From assembly GCA_032622095.1 (NCBI GenBank), contig CP136061.1, positions 254,895,582-254,959,581 of the forward strand: DNA of 64,000 nucleotides, in the 5' to 3' direction. The translations under genes and the position numbers were made by a program. Source of the stretch: Siphonodentalium dalli (Eukaryota > Mollusca > Scaphopoda > Gadilida > Siphonodentaliidae). Positions 23,088 through 35,700 of this stretch are shown one piece after another (the stretch's first letter is position 1; the number at the start of each line of letters is the position of its first letter). Below the pieces are notes generated by a model. The model saw only the letters and a list, made by a program, of their open reading frames with translations, had not been told where the DNA came from and made no database searches.

Positions 23088-24470
23088 TTGTGGAACCACG
23101 ATTGTGTGACGAGGCTTGTATAACCATGATTGTGTGACGAGGCTTGTATAACCATGATTGTGTGACGAGGCTTGTATAACCATGATTGTGTGACGAGGCT
23201 TGTATAACCATGATTGTGTGACGAGGCTTGTATAACCATGATTGTGTGACAAGGCTTGTATAACCATGATTGTGTGACAAGGCTTGTATAACCATGATTG
23301 TGTGACGAGGCTTGTATAACCATGATTGTGTGACAAGGCTTGTATAACCATGATTGTGTGACAAGGCTTGTGGAACAATCAGTGTGTGGCCAGGCTTGTG
23401 GAACAATAAGTGTGTGGTCAGGCTTGTGGAACCATATATGGGTGTGTGAGCATGCAGGCTTGTGGAACCATGTATGGGTGTGGGAGCATGCAGGCTTGTG
23501 GAACCATGTATGGGTGTAGGAGCACATGCAGGCTTGTGGAACCATGTATGGGTGTGGGAGCATGCAGGCTTGTGGAACCATGTATGGGTGTGGGAGCAAT
23601 CAGGCTTGTGGAAACATGTATGATGTGTGAGCATGCAGGCTTGTTGAACCATGCGTGTGTGGCCACTGCTTGTGGAACCATGTATGAGTGTGTTAGCATG
23701 CAGGCTTGTGGAACCATGCATGGGTGTGGGAGCATGCAGGCTTGTGGAATCATGTATGGTGTGTGAGCATTCAGGCTTGTTAAACCATGCGTGTGTGGTC
23801 ATGCTTGTGGAACCATGTATGTGTGTTAGCATGCATGCTTGTGGAACCATGTATGTGTGTGTGAACATGCAGGCTTGTGGAACCATGTATGGGTGTGTTA
23901 GCATGCAGGCTTGTGGAACCATGTATGTGTGTGTGAACATGCAGGCTTGTGGAACCATGTATGGGTGTGTTAGCATGCAGGCTTGTGGAACCATGTATGT
24001 GTGTGTGAACATGCAGGCTTGTTGAACCAGGAGTGTGTGGTCATGCTTGTGGAACCATGTATGGGTGTGTGAGCATGCAGGCTTGTGAAACCTTGTATAG
24101 GGGTGTTAGCACGCATGCTTGTTGGACCGTGAGTGTGTGGTCATGCTTGTGGAACCATGTGTGGGTGTGTTAGCATGCAGGCTTGTGGAACCATGTATGG
24201 ATGTGTGAACATGCAGGCTTGTGGAACGATGAGTGTGTCTTCAGGCTTGTGGAACGATGAGTATGTGGACAGACTATTGTGGAACCATGAGTGTGTGATC
24301 AGACTTGTGGAATCATGAGTGTGTGGTCAGACTTGTGGAACCATGTATGGGTGTGTGAACACGCAGGCTTTTGAAACCACGAATGTGTTGTCAGGCTTGT
24401 GGAACGATGAGTGTGTGGTCAGGCCAGTGAAACCATGAGTGTGTACATGTGTGACCAGACTTGATGTTCC
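23088..24470. repeat. 28/36-bp minisatellite
   Basis: 23095-23370 repeats a 28-bp unit, GACRAGGCTTGTATAACCAT then GATTGTGT. From about 23380 the unit becomes about 36 bp, GCATGCAGGCTTGTGGAACC then ATGTATGGGTGTGTGA, with 72-bp dimers alternating GGGTGTGTTAGCATG and GTGTGTGTGAACATG at 23840-24010. AGGCTTGT is common to both halves. Open frames on both strands are by-products of a stop-free unit. Confidence 0.93.
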
Positions 24471-24699
24471 ATAGACGATTACCCGGTCCATGTTGAAACA
24501 TTGGGCTGTATTAAAACTCTTTGTTTTTTTAATAAAAGTATACAGTTTATTTACACTGGGTATATATTAGAATATTCATATATACAAGTATATATTAACA
24601 ATTTCATGATGTGTGAATAAATGGAAATATACATATGGGTGTTTATGACATGCTGCTTTTTTCTCAATACAAATGATGTTTCAATTCGTTGTGGCATCA

Positions 24700-25372
24700 G
24701 AACAAAGCCTGCAAATAGTGGGTCTGTCATTTGAAGAATGAGGTCACCAAAGGGTGAATTTAGCGTCACCAAATTCACCCTCTGAGAACCTCGTTTTGCT
24801 TAGGCCTCAACTGTTATGGGAGACCTGGGATCAGATTGAAGTTCGCCAGTTGTATAATTGTTTTTTTTTACCCTGTGCCAATGCATTCTCTTATATATGC
24901 GAGTCGACCATAGGTCGCCTCACATATATAAGAGAATGCATTGGCCTAACAATTTTTTACAATTTTAATAATTTTTTCTTGTATTCTTTAACAATTTTAT
25001 AATTTCACCCATACAGAGCCCCAGACAAAAACATGAGCAGACGACACTCTTCTATATGCTTCTATGTATGTGTGGGGCTCCCTGCAGGGTAATGGATGTT
25101 ATTTTATTTGTTAGGCCATTATTAGTCTTCTCGATTATACATTTTATCTTTTACAAATTTGGGAATATAGAAACTTCCTAGAAGGGAAAAATTAACTAAA
25201 AACAATATTAATGTGAGACTATAGATAATTCCCAGAAGATGAGGCTAAGCAGAATGAGATCCACAGAGTGTGAATTGGTGATGATACAGCCCGCTGTGCG
25301 TGGTAGCATCACTAAATTCACCCTCTGGGGACCTCATTCTGCAAATGACAGTCACAATATTTGCAGGCTTCA
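24700..25372. mobile_element. Family B MITE, split by a family-C half-core
   Basis: The left half begins AAGCCTGCAAATAGTGGGTC then TGTCATTTGAAGAATGAGGT. The right half ends CCTCATTCTGCAAATGACAG then TCACAATATTTGCAGGCTT, the inverse of the left. GATCAGATTGAAGTTCGCC is typical of family B. The 24862-25125 insert interrupts it. Confidence 0.8.
24862..25125. mobile_element. Half-core C4 (left half, no family-C end)
   Basis: Starts at TTTTTTTTACCCTGTGCCAA, carries one complete 69-bp palindrome and the GAGCCCC..GGGGCTC spacer, and stops at GTTAGGCCA, just inside the second palindrome. It has no GTGACCCGCC or TTAA-CCCTTT end. Confidence 0.75.
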
Positions 25373-25519
25373 ATCAGAACACATTCTCGTTTGAATATTT
25401 AACTTAAAGTGACTCAATGCCTTCGAAGTGGGTTTATGTGAAAATGACATAAATTTATAAAAGTCTGTGAAACAACTATCACCAATAGGTGCATATAAAA
25501 ATAGATTTACTTTTCGTTA

Positions 25520-25869
25520 TTAACCCTTTACCCAACAAACCGGCCAAAACCGGCCATATAAAGCTTCAACAGCCTAAAATATCTTCGGTCTGTCTCAATA
25601 GAACCATACAAATATGGATATCATTGGAACCGGCTCCTTGACCACATTGTGATAGTTACAGTTATGCCCTGTGCCAATGCATTCTCTTATATATGCGAGT
25701 CGACCATATATAAGAGAATGCATTGGCCTAAAAAAAATCTTTTTTTAACACTTTTACCATTTTTTCTTAAGCCAATGCATTCTCTTATATATGCGAGACG
25801 ACCTATGGTCGACTCGCATATATAAGAGAATGCATTGGCACAGGGCCCTTCTGTTGGGTAAAGGGTTAA
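25520..25869. mobile_element. Family A MITE, copy A2 (350 bp)
   Basis: TTAA flanks on both sides. The first palindrome has lost its inner right part (GAGTCGACCATATATAAGAG), the T-rich spacer is shortened, and the second palindrome is intact. Confidence 0.88.
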
Positions 25870-26537
25870 TAACTGTCAAATAACGTGATTTCGCAGATCG
25901 AAACCAATAATTAGATAACTTTGTAATACAAAATTGACATTAAATATTGAAAAAGTCAAAGCATTGAAAAATATTTTGAAAATAATATTTATAGACTAAA
26001 ATATTTGAAATTACTACGTGATTAGCGATTTATGTTGACAAATTTAATCACTGTAACAGTTTTTATTTATACAACACTGGTTTCAACACACGAAATTTCA
26101 AATAATTAATATAAAAGAAAGTGTACCTTTTTCTCCATGTTCTACTTAGTGGTCATGTTTCACAGACTTACATTTTTTTGTTTGCAAATTTACCCGCTGC
26201 GAAGGTTTTTGGGTCCCTTTCTTAGTTAACTTAGTTAAAAAAAAACAAAGCAAATTCTCCGTGACAATTACTGGTCAACCTGGTCAATTATAACTCAAAG
26301 TATGCAGGAACATCCCCGTCTATTCACCCCCCCCCCCCCCAAACAATGAAACATCAAAACTGATACGACGAAAATAATTATAAAGTTGATAGTGAACAAT
26401 ACTCTTTATGAAACTGCATCATTTGAAACTGATTGTAAATATGTTATCCACTGAATTCGTTTATCATATTATTTTCCAGAATTGAAATGGAAGCTTTTCT
26501 CATTCAAATAGGGTTCTTGAAACTTGAAAAATCTATT
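25870..26537. other. Spacer, no gene seen
   Basis: AT-rich; a 15-base C run lies at 26326-26340. Confidence 0.5.
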
Positions 26538-26836
26538 ACTGCATTTTCGACGACTCGGTCATTTCCGCTTCGCCGAGGAAATAAATAGAAACAATATTCG
26601 CGCAATACTATACGATATATGTATTCCAGTACCATAACTTGATCATGCATAAAATAGTAATAAATAGAAATAAATAGTTCATGTTTAACAGACGGGTCTC
26701 TCATCCAACATACGTATTACCAACAATATGCACATGGTCAATCATGTGATTCAATAAAACGGCAGATATGGCTTCTATTTATGGAAGATGTTATTTCCTC
26801 AGCGAAGCGGAAACTGGCCGAGTCGTTGAACTGATT
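26538..26836. mobile_element. Small foldback MITE
   Basis: CGACGACTCGGTCATTTCCG then CTTCGCCGAGGAAATAA at 26548-26584 is inverted at 26788-26828 with few changes. The centre is AT-rich. Ends and target duplication unresolved. Confidence 0.65.
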
Positions 26837-27052
26837 CTGTGCTCGACCTATATTAACATTAAAAACAGAGGACTGCAAACAGGGAACACTTGCTGAAATT
26901 AGATTGAACTTTGGAAATCCAACACTAGCTATACATGTATGCGCTGCATAAATACAATATACAACTTTTGAAGTCAGCTCGGCATAACGAAACATTTTTG
27001 CTGCTAGTTTGATATCTTTCAAAATGATGTCGAGGTCAGTGGTTACACTACT

Positions 27053-27451
27053 TTAACCCTTTACCCAACAAACCGGCCAAAACCGGCCAAATAAAGCTTC
27101 AACAGCCTAAAATATCTTCGGTCTGTCTCAATAGAACCATACAAATATGGGTATCATTGGAACCGGCTCCTTGACCACATTGTGATAGTTACAGTTATGC
27201 CCTGTGCCAATGCATTCTCTTATATATGCGAGTCGACCATAGGTCGCCTCGCATATATAAGAGAATGCATTGGCCTAAAAAAAATCTTTTTTAACACTTT
27301 TTACCATTTTTTCTTACATTCTTTAACAATTTTATAATTTTTAATGTGTTAAGCCAATGCATTCTCTTATATATGCGAGGCGACCTATGGTCGACTCGCA
27401 TATATAAGAGAATGCATTGGCACAGGGCCATTCTGTTGGGTAAAGGGTTAA
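27053..27451. mobile_element. Family A MITE, copy A3 (399 bp)
   Basis: Full-length: TTAA, CCCTTTACCCAACA, the long left arm (AAACCGGCCAAAACCGGCCA .. GTTACAGTTATG), palindrome, T-rich spacer, inverted palindrome, AGAACGG-type right arm, TGTTGGGTAAAGGG, TTAA. Confidence 0.92.
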
Positions 27452-27904
27452 AAGGACTGACAGAGTGTGTCAACAAGATAAGACGAGATGAGTGTAAACG
27501 AAAACTTATACATGTAAATGCATCTCGGCAATGACAGATGTTTCTGATTAATTGCTACGATAAACATATAAATTACAGGTAATGGTCCTCACGTTTACCT
27601 ATACAAATGTATGACTGGTAATGGTCTTCGCGTTAACCACGCAGCTATATATGACTCAAACTATATCATGATGCATGCATGTATACCATTAAATGTACAC
27701 ACGCGATTCGATGGTCCCCAATATCATCAGATTCAAACAACAACATTTTTTTTAAATGCCGCTTCAGTTATCAGAATCGAATAAATGCCCAAAAATAATG
27801 CTAACCACAGTCAACTATAGTAAAAAAACGTGTTATTTATCAACATTTTTTTCAACGAAATATGGCCCGATTGTCAAATATATCTAACACCAAAAGCCAC
27901 TTGA

Positions 27905-29775
27905 ATTGAGAGTTATCCATGTTCAGATAATAAGTTTAACCATTTCTATACTAAAGCATCATTGATGAGAAGTTATCCCATATCAAATGTTCAGATAATA
28001 AGTGTATACCTTTCTATACTAAAGCATCATTGATGAGTAGTTATCCCATGGGAAGTGTTCAGATAATAAGTTTAACCCTCTCTATAATGAAGCATCATTG
28101 ATCAGTAGTTATTCGATAGGAAATGTCCCAAATAATAAGTGTAACGCTTTCTACACTAAAGCATCATTGGTGAGTAGTAATCCGATAGGAAACGTCCCGA
28201 TAATAAGTTTAACCCTCTCTATAATAAAGCATCATTGATCAGTAGTTATTCGATAGGAAATGTCCCAAATAATAAGTGTAACGCTTTCTACACTAAAGCA
28301 TCATTGGTGAGTAGTTATCCCATAGTAAATGTTCAGTTAATAAGTTTAACCCTCTCTATACTAAAGCATCATTGATGAGTAGTTATCCCACATGAAATGT
28401 TCAGATAATAAGTTTAACCCTCTCTATACTAAAGCATCATTGATTAGTAGTTATCCCATATCAAATGTTTAGATAATAAGTTTAACCCTTTCTATACTAA
28501 AGCATCAATGATGAGTAGTTATCCCATGGGAAGTGTTCAGATAATAAGTTTAAACCTTTCTATACTAAATCATCAATGATGAGTAGTTATCCCATAGGAA
28601 ATGTTCAGATAATAAGTTTAACCCTTTCTATACGAAATCATCAATGATGAGTAGTTATCCCATAGGAAATGTTCAGCAATAAGTTTAACCCTTTCTATAC
28701 TAAATCATCAATGATTAGTAGTTATCTCACAGTAAATGTTCAGCTAATAAGTTTAACCATCTCTATACTAAAGCATCATTGATGAGTAGTTATCCCACAT
28801 GAAATGTTCAGGTAATAAGTTTAACCCTCTCTATACTAAAGCATCATTGATGAGTATAGTTATCCCATATGAAATGTTCAGGTAATAAGTTTAACCCTTT
28901 CTATACTAAAGCATCATTGATGAGTAGTTATCCCATAGGAAATGTTCAGATAATAAGTTAACCCTTTCTATACTAAAGCATCATTGATGAGTATAGTTAT
29001 CCCGTAGGAAATGTTCAGATAATAAGTCTAACCCTTTCTATACTAAAGCATCATTGATGAGTAGTTAGCCCATAGGAAATGTTCAGATAATAAGTTTAAC
29101 CCTCTCTATACTAAAGCATCATTGATGAGTAGTTATACTATAGGAAATGTTCAGCTAATAAGTTTAACCCTTTCTATTTAACGCATCATTGATGAGTAGT
29201 TATCCCATAGGAAATGTTCAGATAATAAGTTTAACCCTCTCAATACTAAAGCATCATTGATGAGTAGTTATCCCATAGGAAATGTTCAGATAATAAGTTT
29301 AACCCTCTAAATACTAAAGCATCATTGATGAGTAGTTATCCCATAGGAAATGTTCAGTAATAAGTTTAACCCTCTCTATATTAAAGCATCATTGATGAGT
29401 AGTTATCCCATAGGAAATGTTCAGTAATAAGTTTAACCCTCTCTATATTAAAGCATCATTGATGAGTAGTTATCCCATAGGAAATGTTCAGTAATAAGTT
29501 TAACCCTCTCTATACTAAAGCATCATTGATGAGTAGTTATCCCATATGAAATGTTCAGGTAATAAGTTTAACCCTTTCTATACTAAAGCCTCATTGATGA
29601 GTAGTTATCCCATAGGAAATGTTCAGTAATAAGTTTAACCCTTTCTATACTAAAGCATCATTGATGAGTAGTTATCCCACATGAAATGTTCAGGTAATAA
29701 GTTTAACCCTTTCTATACTAAAGCCTCATTGATGAGTAGTTATCCCTTAGGAAATGTTCAGATAATAAGTTAGTT
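27905..29775. repeat. 68-bp minisatellite (about 27 units)
   Basis: The unit is TACTAAAGCATCATTGATGA GTAGTTATCCCATAGGAAAT GTTCAGATAATAAGTTTAAC CCTTTCTA. Spacing of 68 bp was checked at 29183 and 29251. Units at the left end are more divergent; those after 28900 are very similar. Confidence 0.95.
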
Positions 29776-29806
29776 GAACATATTATCTGAACATTTCCCA
29801 CCAATA
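29776..29806. repeat. Inverted partial unit ending the 68-bp array
   Basis: ATTATCTGAACATTTCCC (29782-29799) is the inverse of GGGAAATGTTCAGATAAT-type sequence in the array, so array and end form a hairpin around AGTTAGTTGAAC. Confidence 0.8.
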
Positions 29807-30198
29807 AATAGGACTCATCTTGTATTATTTGTCGTCTGGCTTACTTTTCAAGAACACACCTCCAGATGAATAATAGACAATTCCAGACTTTTAGAACTGA
29901 ATGGCAGAAACCATTCGGTATAGAAAGGGTTGATAACGTGAACACCGACCATTTGTTTAAGAACCTGTTGGATACGATGGTAATACATGCCATTCTTTGA
30001 GTGACGTCATCACCTATATATTTTTAGATGACGAAAAAAATCTTTGAATAGCCGCTTATGTGATATATACATGAATATATTATGCGACTTGAATATGAAT
30101 GAGAATATTGTTAGAAAAGATATGTATGGGATTAGCCCTCTCGTGTGATGCATTGGGTAGGCTTTGTAAAATTGAACCGAAACCCACAATAACATTAG
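29807..30198. other. Spacer before the host gene's 3' end
   Basis: No gene seen. Contains AGAACTGAATGGCAGAAACC and TATAGAAAGGGTTGATAA, loosely like array sequence. Confidence 0.4.
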
Positions 30199-30204
30199 TT
30201 TATT
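30199..30204 (-). terminator. Candidate poly(A) signal of the four-helix gene
   Basis: TTTATT on the plus strand is AATAAA on the minus strand, about 490 bp beyond the stop codon. It is the first canonical signal noticed; a nearer variant signal cannot be excluded. Confidence 0.35.
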
Positions 30205-30429
30205 TTCAGTGTTGTTCCAGAAATATTTACTTTTGTGGTGTAAATCTTTTGACATGCCAGTGATCTTTAACAAACTAGGGGCATCTTAAAGTTACCTCTC
30301 CTTTTGAAAACATAAACATTTGGGCTACCAGAGGGATAATCTCATACTATGCGAAATAATGCCGTTAGAAATACATGATGAGTCCAATGATTTTTTTTTT
30401 TTTTGCGAAATAATTATGACAAAATATTG

Positions 30430-30580
30430 CCAAATTGTCGATGACGTTAATTTCCGGAAGACAATCTCTGGACGAATGTGCGCTGGTTTTCAAAAATGAA
30501 AACGAAACATGGCGTCACTTCCGGTAGGAACACAAAATCATTCCTGAACGAAATGCTATTTACATTCCGGTTAAATCGTC
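30430..30580. promoter_or_regulatory. ETS/YY1-like motif cluster
   Basis: Three TTCCGG cores (ATTTCCGGAAG, CACTTCCGGT, CATTCCGGTT) and an AACATGGCG motif matching the YY1 consensus lie within 150 bp. Such clusters mark housekeeping promoters in animals. The position, 3' of the minus-strand gene, would suit a plus-strand or antisense transcript. Motif matches only. Confidence 0.3.
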
Positions 30581-30690
30581 CGAAACGGAATTCTGTTTAT
30601 ATTTTCTGTAATTCTCTTTGGTTACAATACCGTACACGTCTACTCGTGGAATACCGGATATACCCATATTATGGCGGGTACATGCCGGGT

Positions 30691-31158
30691 CTAATGAACG
30701 TATTTCCTTTCTGGGTCATCATGGTAGTCATCACGTTTCATATACTTTATGACGCTGAATAACATGTCTATCAGCAAACACACGTACCCGAAAATGTTGA
30801 ACAGTAACATGGAAATAAGGACGCCGTGAACGTCCTTCGTCAACCATTGTGCCGAAACGACGACCCCCGACGTGGCGTACGCCCAAAACAGAAACATTGT
30901 TACGACATGTATCAGCTGAGGAACTTTTTGATGCGCTGGAATGTTCGCGGAGCCGCAGGTGAGGCCGGCAATACCTGTAATTATATACGGTAAACCACCA
31001 CCTACCCAGAAAAACAAAGCCAGGTAGGAGAAGAAAGTAGGTCCATGGTGCTTAATATCAATCCATACGAAAGTGAGAATTATCGTAAGTATTCCGAAAA
31101 ATATCTCCAGAAGTCGCAGAACGATCCATCGTTTCTGGGTCACAGCTACCACCGCCAT
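30691..31158 (-). CDS. Four-transmembrane protein (MARVEL-like layout), 155 aa
   Basis: The only convincing host gene. The ORF opens at 31206, but the preferred start is the Met at 31158, in AAGATGGCGG: a good Kozak context that also matches a YY1 motif, often found at short 5' leaders. From that Met, hydrophobic segments lie at about residues 12-32 (VLRLLEIFFGILTIIL), 43-66 (FFSYLALFFWVGGGLPYIIT), 82-103 (HVVTMFLFWAYATSGVVV) and 111-135 (GVLISMLLFNIFGYVCLLI). The tail is short and charged (KRDDYHDDPERKYVH), and there is no signal peptide. Four helices with short loops and cytosolic ends resemble MARVEL-domain proteins of vesicles and junctions, but no family motif is certain and the name is left open. 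It is encoded in one exon; neighbours are repeats, so context says nothing on function. With the 31206 start the protein would be 171 aa. Confidence 0.72.
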   Translation of the reverse strand: MAVVAVTQKRWIVLRLLEIFFGILTIILTFVWIDIKHHGPTFFSYLALFFWVGGGLPYIITGIAGLTCGSANIPAHQKVPQLIHVVTMFLFWAYATSGVVVSAQWLTKDVHGVLISMLLFNIFGYVCLLIDMLFSVIKYMKRDDYHDDPERKYVH

Positions 31159-31206
31159 CTTAGAGAAAGGCGCACTGACAGCGAACCAACAATATAACTG
31201 AGTCAA

Positions 31207-31972
31207 CAGAGCAATTTAATATTCACATTCTTGATACGCTCCGCAAACCATGTATAGATGTTTATGTGCACTGCTGTATACCTGTCCGGTAATTATAGCC
31301 GAGTGTGGGATATTTTTACCTACGCCTCAATCATAATGTTACGTTGATGTATTAGCGTCCGTGTGTTGCATAATAACGCTGTAAGTATGTACGTCAATCC
31401 TACGAAGTATCCTGAACTCCTGAACTCTTAAAGAAGGAGTATGTAATATATCAGAAAGAAAAAAACGCCGGTCATAAAACACACCTTTGTGGACAGCGCA
31501 CTTAAACTGCAGTGAATAGTTATCGTTAATACTCCAGGTATGCGTTGTGAAGATATGAATGAGCACGTTCGATTGAAACTACTTATATCGGCAAGGAACG
31601 CTGTGCGTAAATGGAATTATTGAGCGGAGTTCCAATTCCAAACAATCCTGTCGATGGTATGACACATCTGACTGTTTTGTGTGTGAGCAATCATAAACGA
31701 ACTCCGCTGAATACTACCATCACTCCACGATGACACAGACTCTACCCGATCAATATAATGGCAATTCCGTGTAGCAGAGTAAGCAGACCGTGTGTCTGTT
31801 ATTGTCACAGATGGTTTGGGATCCACCCATTGCTATTGAAAGCTAAATACCGATTAATTGTCGTCTGCTACTACGAGATGCTACTATATACGAGCCTCTA
31901 TCTATGACACGCTACTATAAGAGGCAATTTTATGGCACAAACCGTAAGAACAAAGCTAATATAGATTCTACA
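31207..31972. other. Upstream region of the four-helix gene
   Basis: About 770 bp without repeats or ORFs of note; presumed to include the minus-strand promoter. No clear TATA box placed. Confidence 0.4.
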
Positions 31973-32749
<777 letters not shown>

Positions 32750-32760
<11 letters not shown>

Positions 32761-35700
32761 TGTCTGATTACACACTGCGTTAATGAGTTAATGATGATGT
32801 CACTTCTTTATACATATTTTATTTTCAGCATGTTATCCTTTATGTCATGGAATGCCACTGGCATCTTTTCATCCTCCTCCTACTTATCTAGATTTCTCGA
32901 TAGGCAGGGAGTGGACGTTTGTGGCATCTCAGAACATTGGCTGAAGGAATCCAATATATCGTTCATGGACCATATATCACAATACTATAACTCCTACACT
33001 GTATGTGACGCAACACCCGGCCCTCCTGATAAAAAGGGTCGACCAAAAGCCGGAGTAGCTATTTTTTGGCATAAGCAGTGGAATGATAATGTATCAATTA
33101 TCGACACTGAAGATGATAGAATTATTGGAATTCAACTATACATTAATCAATGGACATTTTACTACATATTCCAAGTATATCTTCCTTCCAGCAATTACTC
33201 TGACGATTTTTTCTCAAAGTATATTGAGAAAGTGTCAAATTTATTTGACTATTATAGTTCGTTGGGAACTGTAATCGTTATGGGGGACTTTAACGTAAAT
33301 TCCTTTCGCCCAAATTACAGAGGCACGCTATTGACAAATATGTTTATGGACAAAGGTGTTTGCTCTCCAATTGAAAAATCGTTCAAAACTACCACGGTAA
33401 AAACATTCGTACCACCGACATATCCTGATTCCGGTTCAATTATAGACCATTTCCTTATTCATAAAGCAATGAGCCACAAAATACAAACAGTTGATATTTT
33501 ACAAGATGATAGCATCGACGTATCAACGCATCGTCCCATTGTATTATGTATGAATGACGAAGTACTTCAGCCTCAGGCCTCCCATGTACAGTGCTCGTCA
33601 AAATTAAAATGGTCAGCTCTGAATTCAAATCCGACACTCGCTCGTACGTTTGCGACAAACGTGGGTAAAAATTGCCCTACTGTTGAAATAGATAGTGTAT
33701 CTTCGATTGATAACTATTATAATTCCTTAGTTTCTGCTCTCAGTAATGCAGCCTCAGAAGTTGTTCCTAAATCAAAATTCCGTAGTCATATTAAACCATA
33801 TTGGAACAAATCGTTAAAATCCGCCCACTTTAATATGCGCGAGTGTCGCAGATGCTGGTTGGCAGAAGGCAAACCTCATTACGAAGGTTCAAATTCATAT
33901 CGCCATTATAAAGAAGCAAAACGCTCTTTTCGACGTACACATCGCAAAATTTCAGAACAATTTATGCGGGACCGTGATGCCGAAATCGACAAGTGCGCAG
34001 AAATAGATCAGAATACATTCTATCGATTGGTCAATTACAAACGCAGAGAACGTAACACGCTATCGCCGTCACATTTCGTGCACAACGGTGAAACTCTCCG
34101 TACTAACCAGTCTATATCTAATGCATGGGCATCATACTATGGAAACCTATTCATACCACTACAAAATGAGCAGTTTGACGCTAATCATCTTAAATCGGTT
34201 AATTCATATGTATCGTCTATTAAAAAAGACAAATATACCGACCTTGATAAAATTCTCTGCTGTCCAGTTAGTGAATCAGAGTTGACCGATATTATACCTA
34301 AACTCAACAGGAATAAAGCAGCGGGACATGACTCGATAACAAATGAACACATTGTTTATAGCGCACCGTGCATAGTTTGTAAATTGTGCCACCTTTTCAG
34401 TAAGATGTTAGAATTTTCATATGTTCCTAACAATGCCAAGAAAGGAGTGATGATATCTCTATATAAAGGCGGTAAAAAGTCAAAACAAGCATTTGACAGC
34501 TACAGACCAATTACAATCATGCCTGCTTTATATAAACTATATGAAAAAGTGATACTCATGCGCTTGCAATCATACACGCCAAACAATATAGCCATCAACC
34601 CACTCCAACATGGTTTTCAGAGCGGAGTAAGCTGTATGGCAACTTCGTACTTATTACAGGAGTGCATTTCCTACACTAAAGAGACGCACAGTAAATTATT
34701 CGCCTGTTTTCTAGACGTCTCAAAAGCGTTTGATTCCGTCTGGTTAAATGGTCTTTTGTACAAATTGCATAAAAGAGGATTCAATGGTATTATATGGCAC
34801 ACTTTCAAAGCACTCCTGACGGGTATCGAATGTTGCGTACGGTATAGAAATACTTTCTCAGACTGGTTTGGCATCTTTCAAGGAGCTAGACAAGGCTCTA
34901 TCCTCTCACCTCTATTTTATATGATGTATGTAGACGACCTCATATACGAGTTGGAAAATTCTTTATGTGGCCTCCACATGCATGATATAAAGTGCACTTC
35001 GCCAGTACAGGCGGATGACATGGTACTTCTATCACTTTCAGAGTCAGGCCTACGTACTTTGTATAATATTTGTCTAGAATATAGCTTGAAATGGAGATAC
35101 CTTTATAACTCATCCAAGACATTCATCATTGTTTTCAACGAAACGCAACGTGAATTCATTAAATCACAGAGATCGTGGCAATTTGGCAACAGTGTAATAC
35201 ATGAAGTCGAATCTGGAACACACTTGGGAATCCCTATTGAGAAATTCAGCTTTAACTCAAAACTTGCAAACAAAATTTGCACAAAACTCAAAGGCACATA
35301 TCTATCGCTGACCAATGCAGGATTATACGCAGGCGGTATCACCCCATACAGTTGTTTCAGTATCTACAAGTCCATCGTCCTCCCTAAGGCTCTGTACGGT
35401 AGTGAACTGTTCTGGAATATATCTAATGTTTCTCATGCATACACGGAGAGAGCACATAGATTTTGCCTAAAACATATTCAAGGATTCCCACAACAAACCA
35501 GAACTTGCATCGTACAGGGGCTTCTGGGGTGCGGTGGGCTTGAATCCTATATTGATAAAAGGAAATTAAGCTTACTAGCAACATTATGTAGACTAAATAC
35601 AAATAAGACCGCTAAATCCGTGTTCCTAGTGCGGCTTCATAGTCATGTTCTTGGAATTTCTCACCCACAATCCTTCATGGCAGATATTTCTACAGTTCTA

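Noticed and set aside
23029-24012. 327-codon minus ORF
   Set aside because: Translation of the 28/36-bp minisatellite; the opposite strand is also open.
28000-29800. Possible CRISPR array (regular 68-bp repeats)
   Set aside because: Whole units repeat without unique spacers, and the context is eukaryotic; it is a minisatellite.
30478-30762. 94-codon plus ORF
   Set aside because: Its most protein-like part is antisense to the four-helix gene's C-terminus; more likely a shadow, although the motif cluster upstream is noted.
32800-32831. Splice-acceptor-like TTTTATTTTCAG before the LINE ORF
   Set aside because: The ORF is a mobile-element protein with no upstream coding exon visible, so there is no reason to call an exon.
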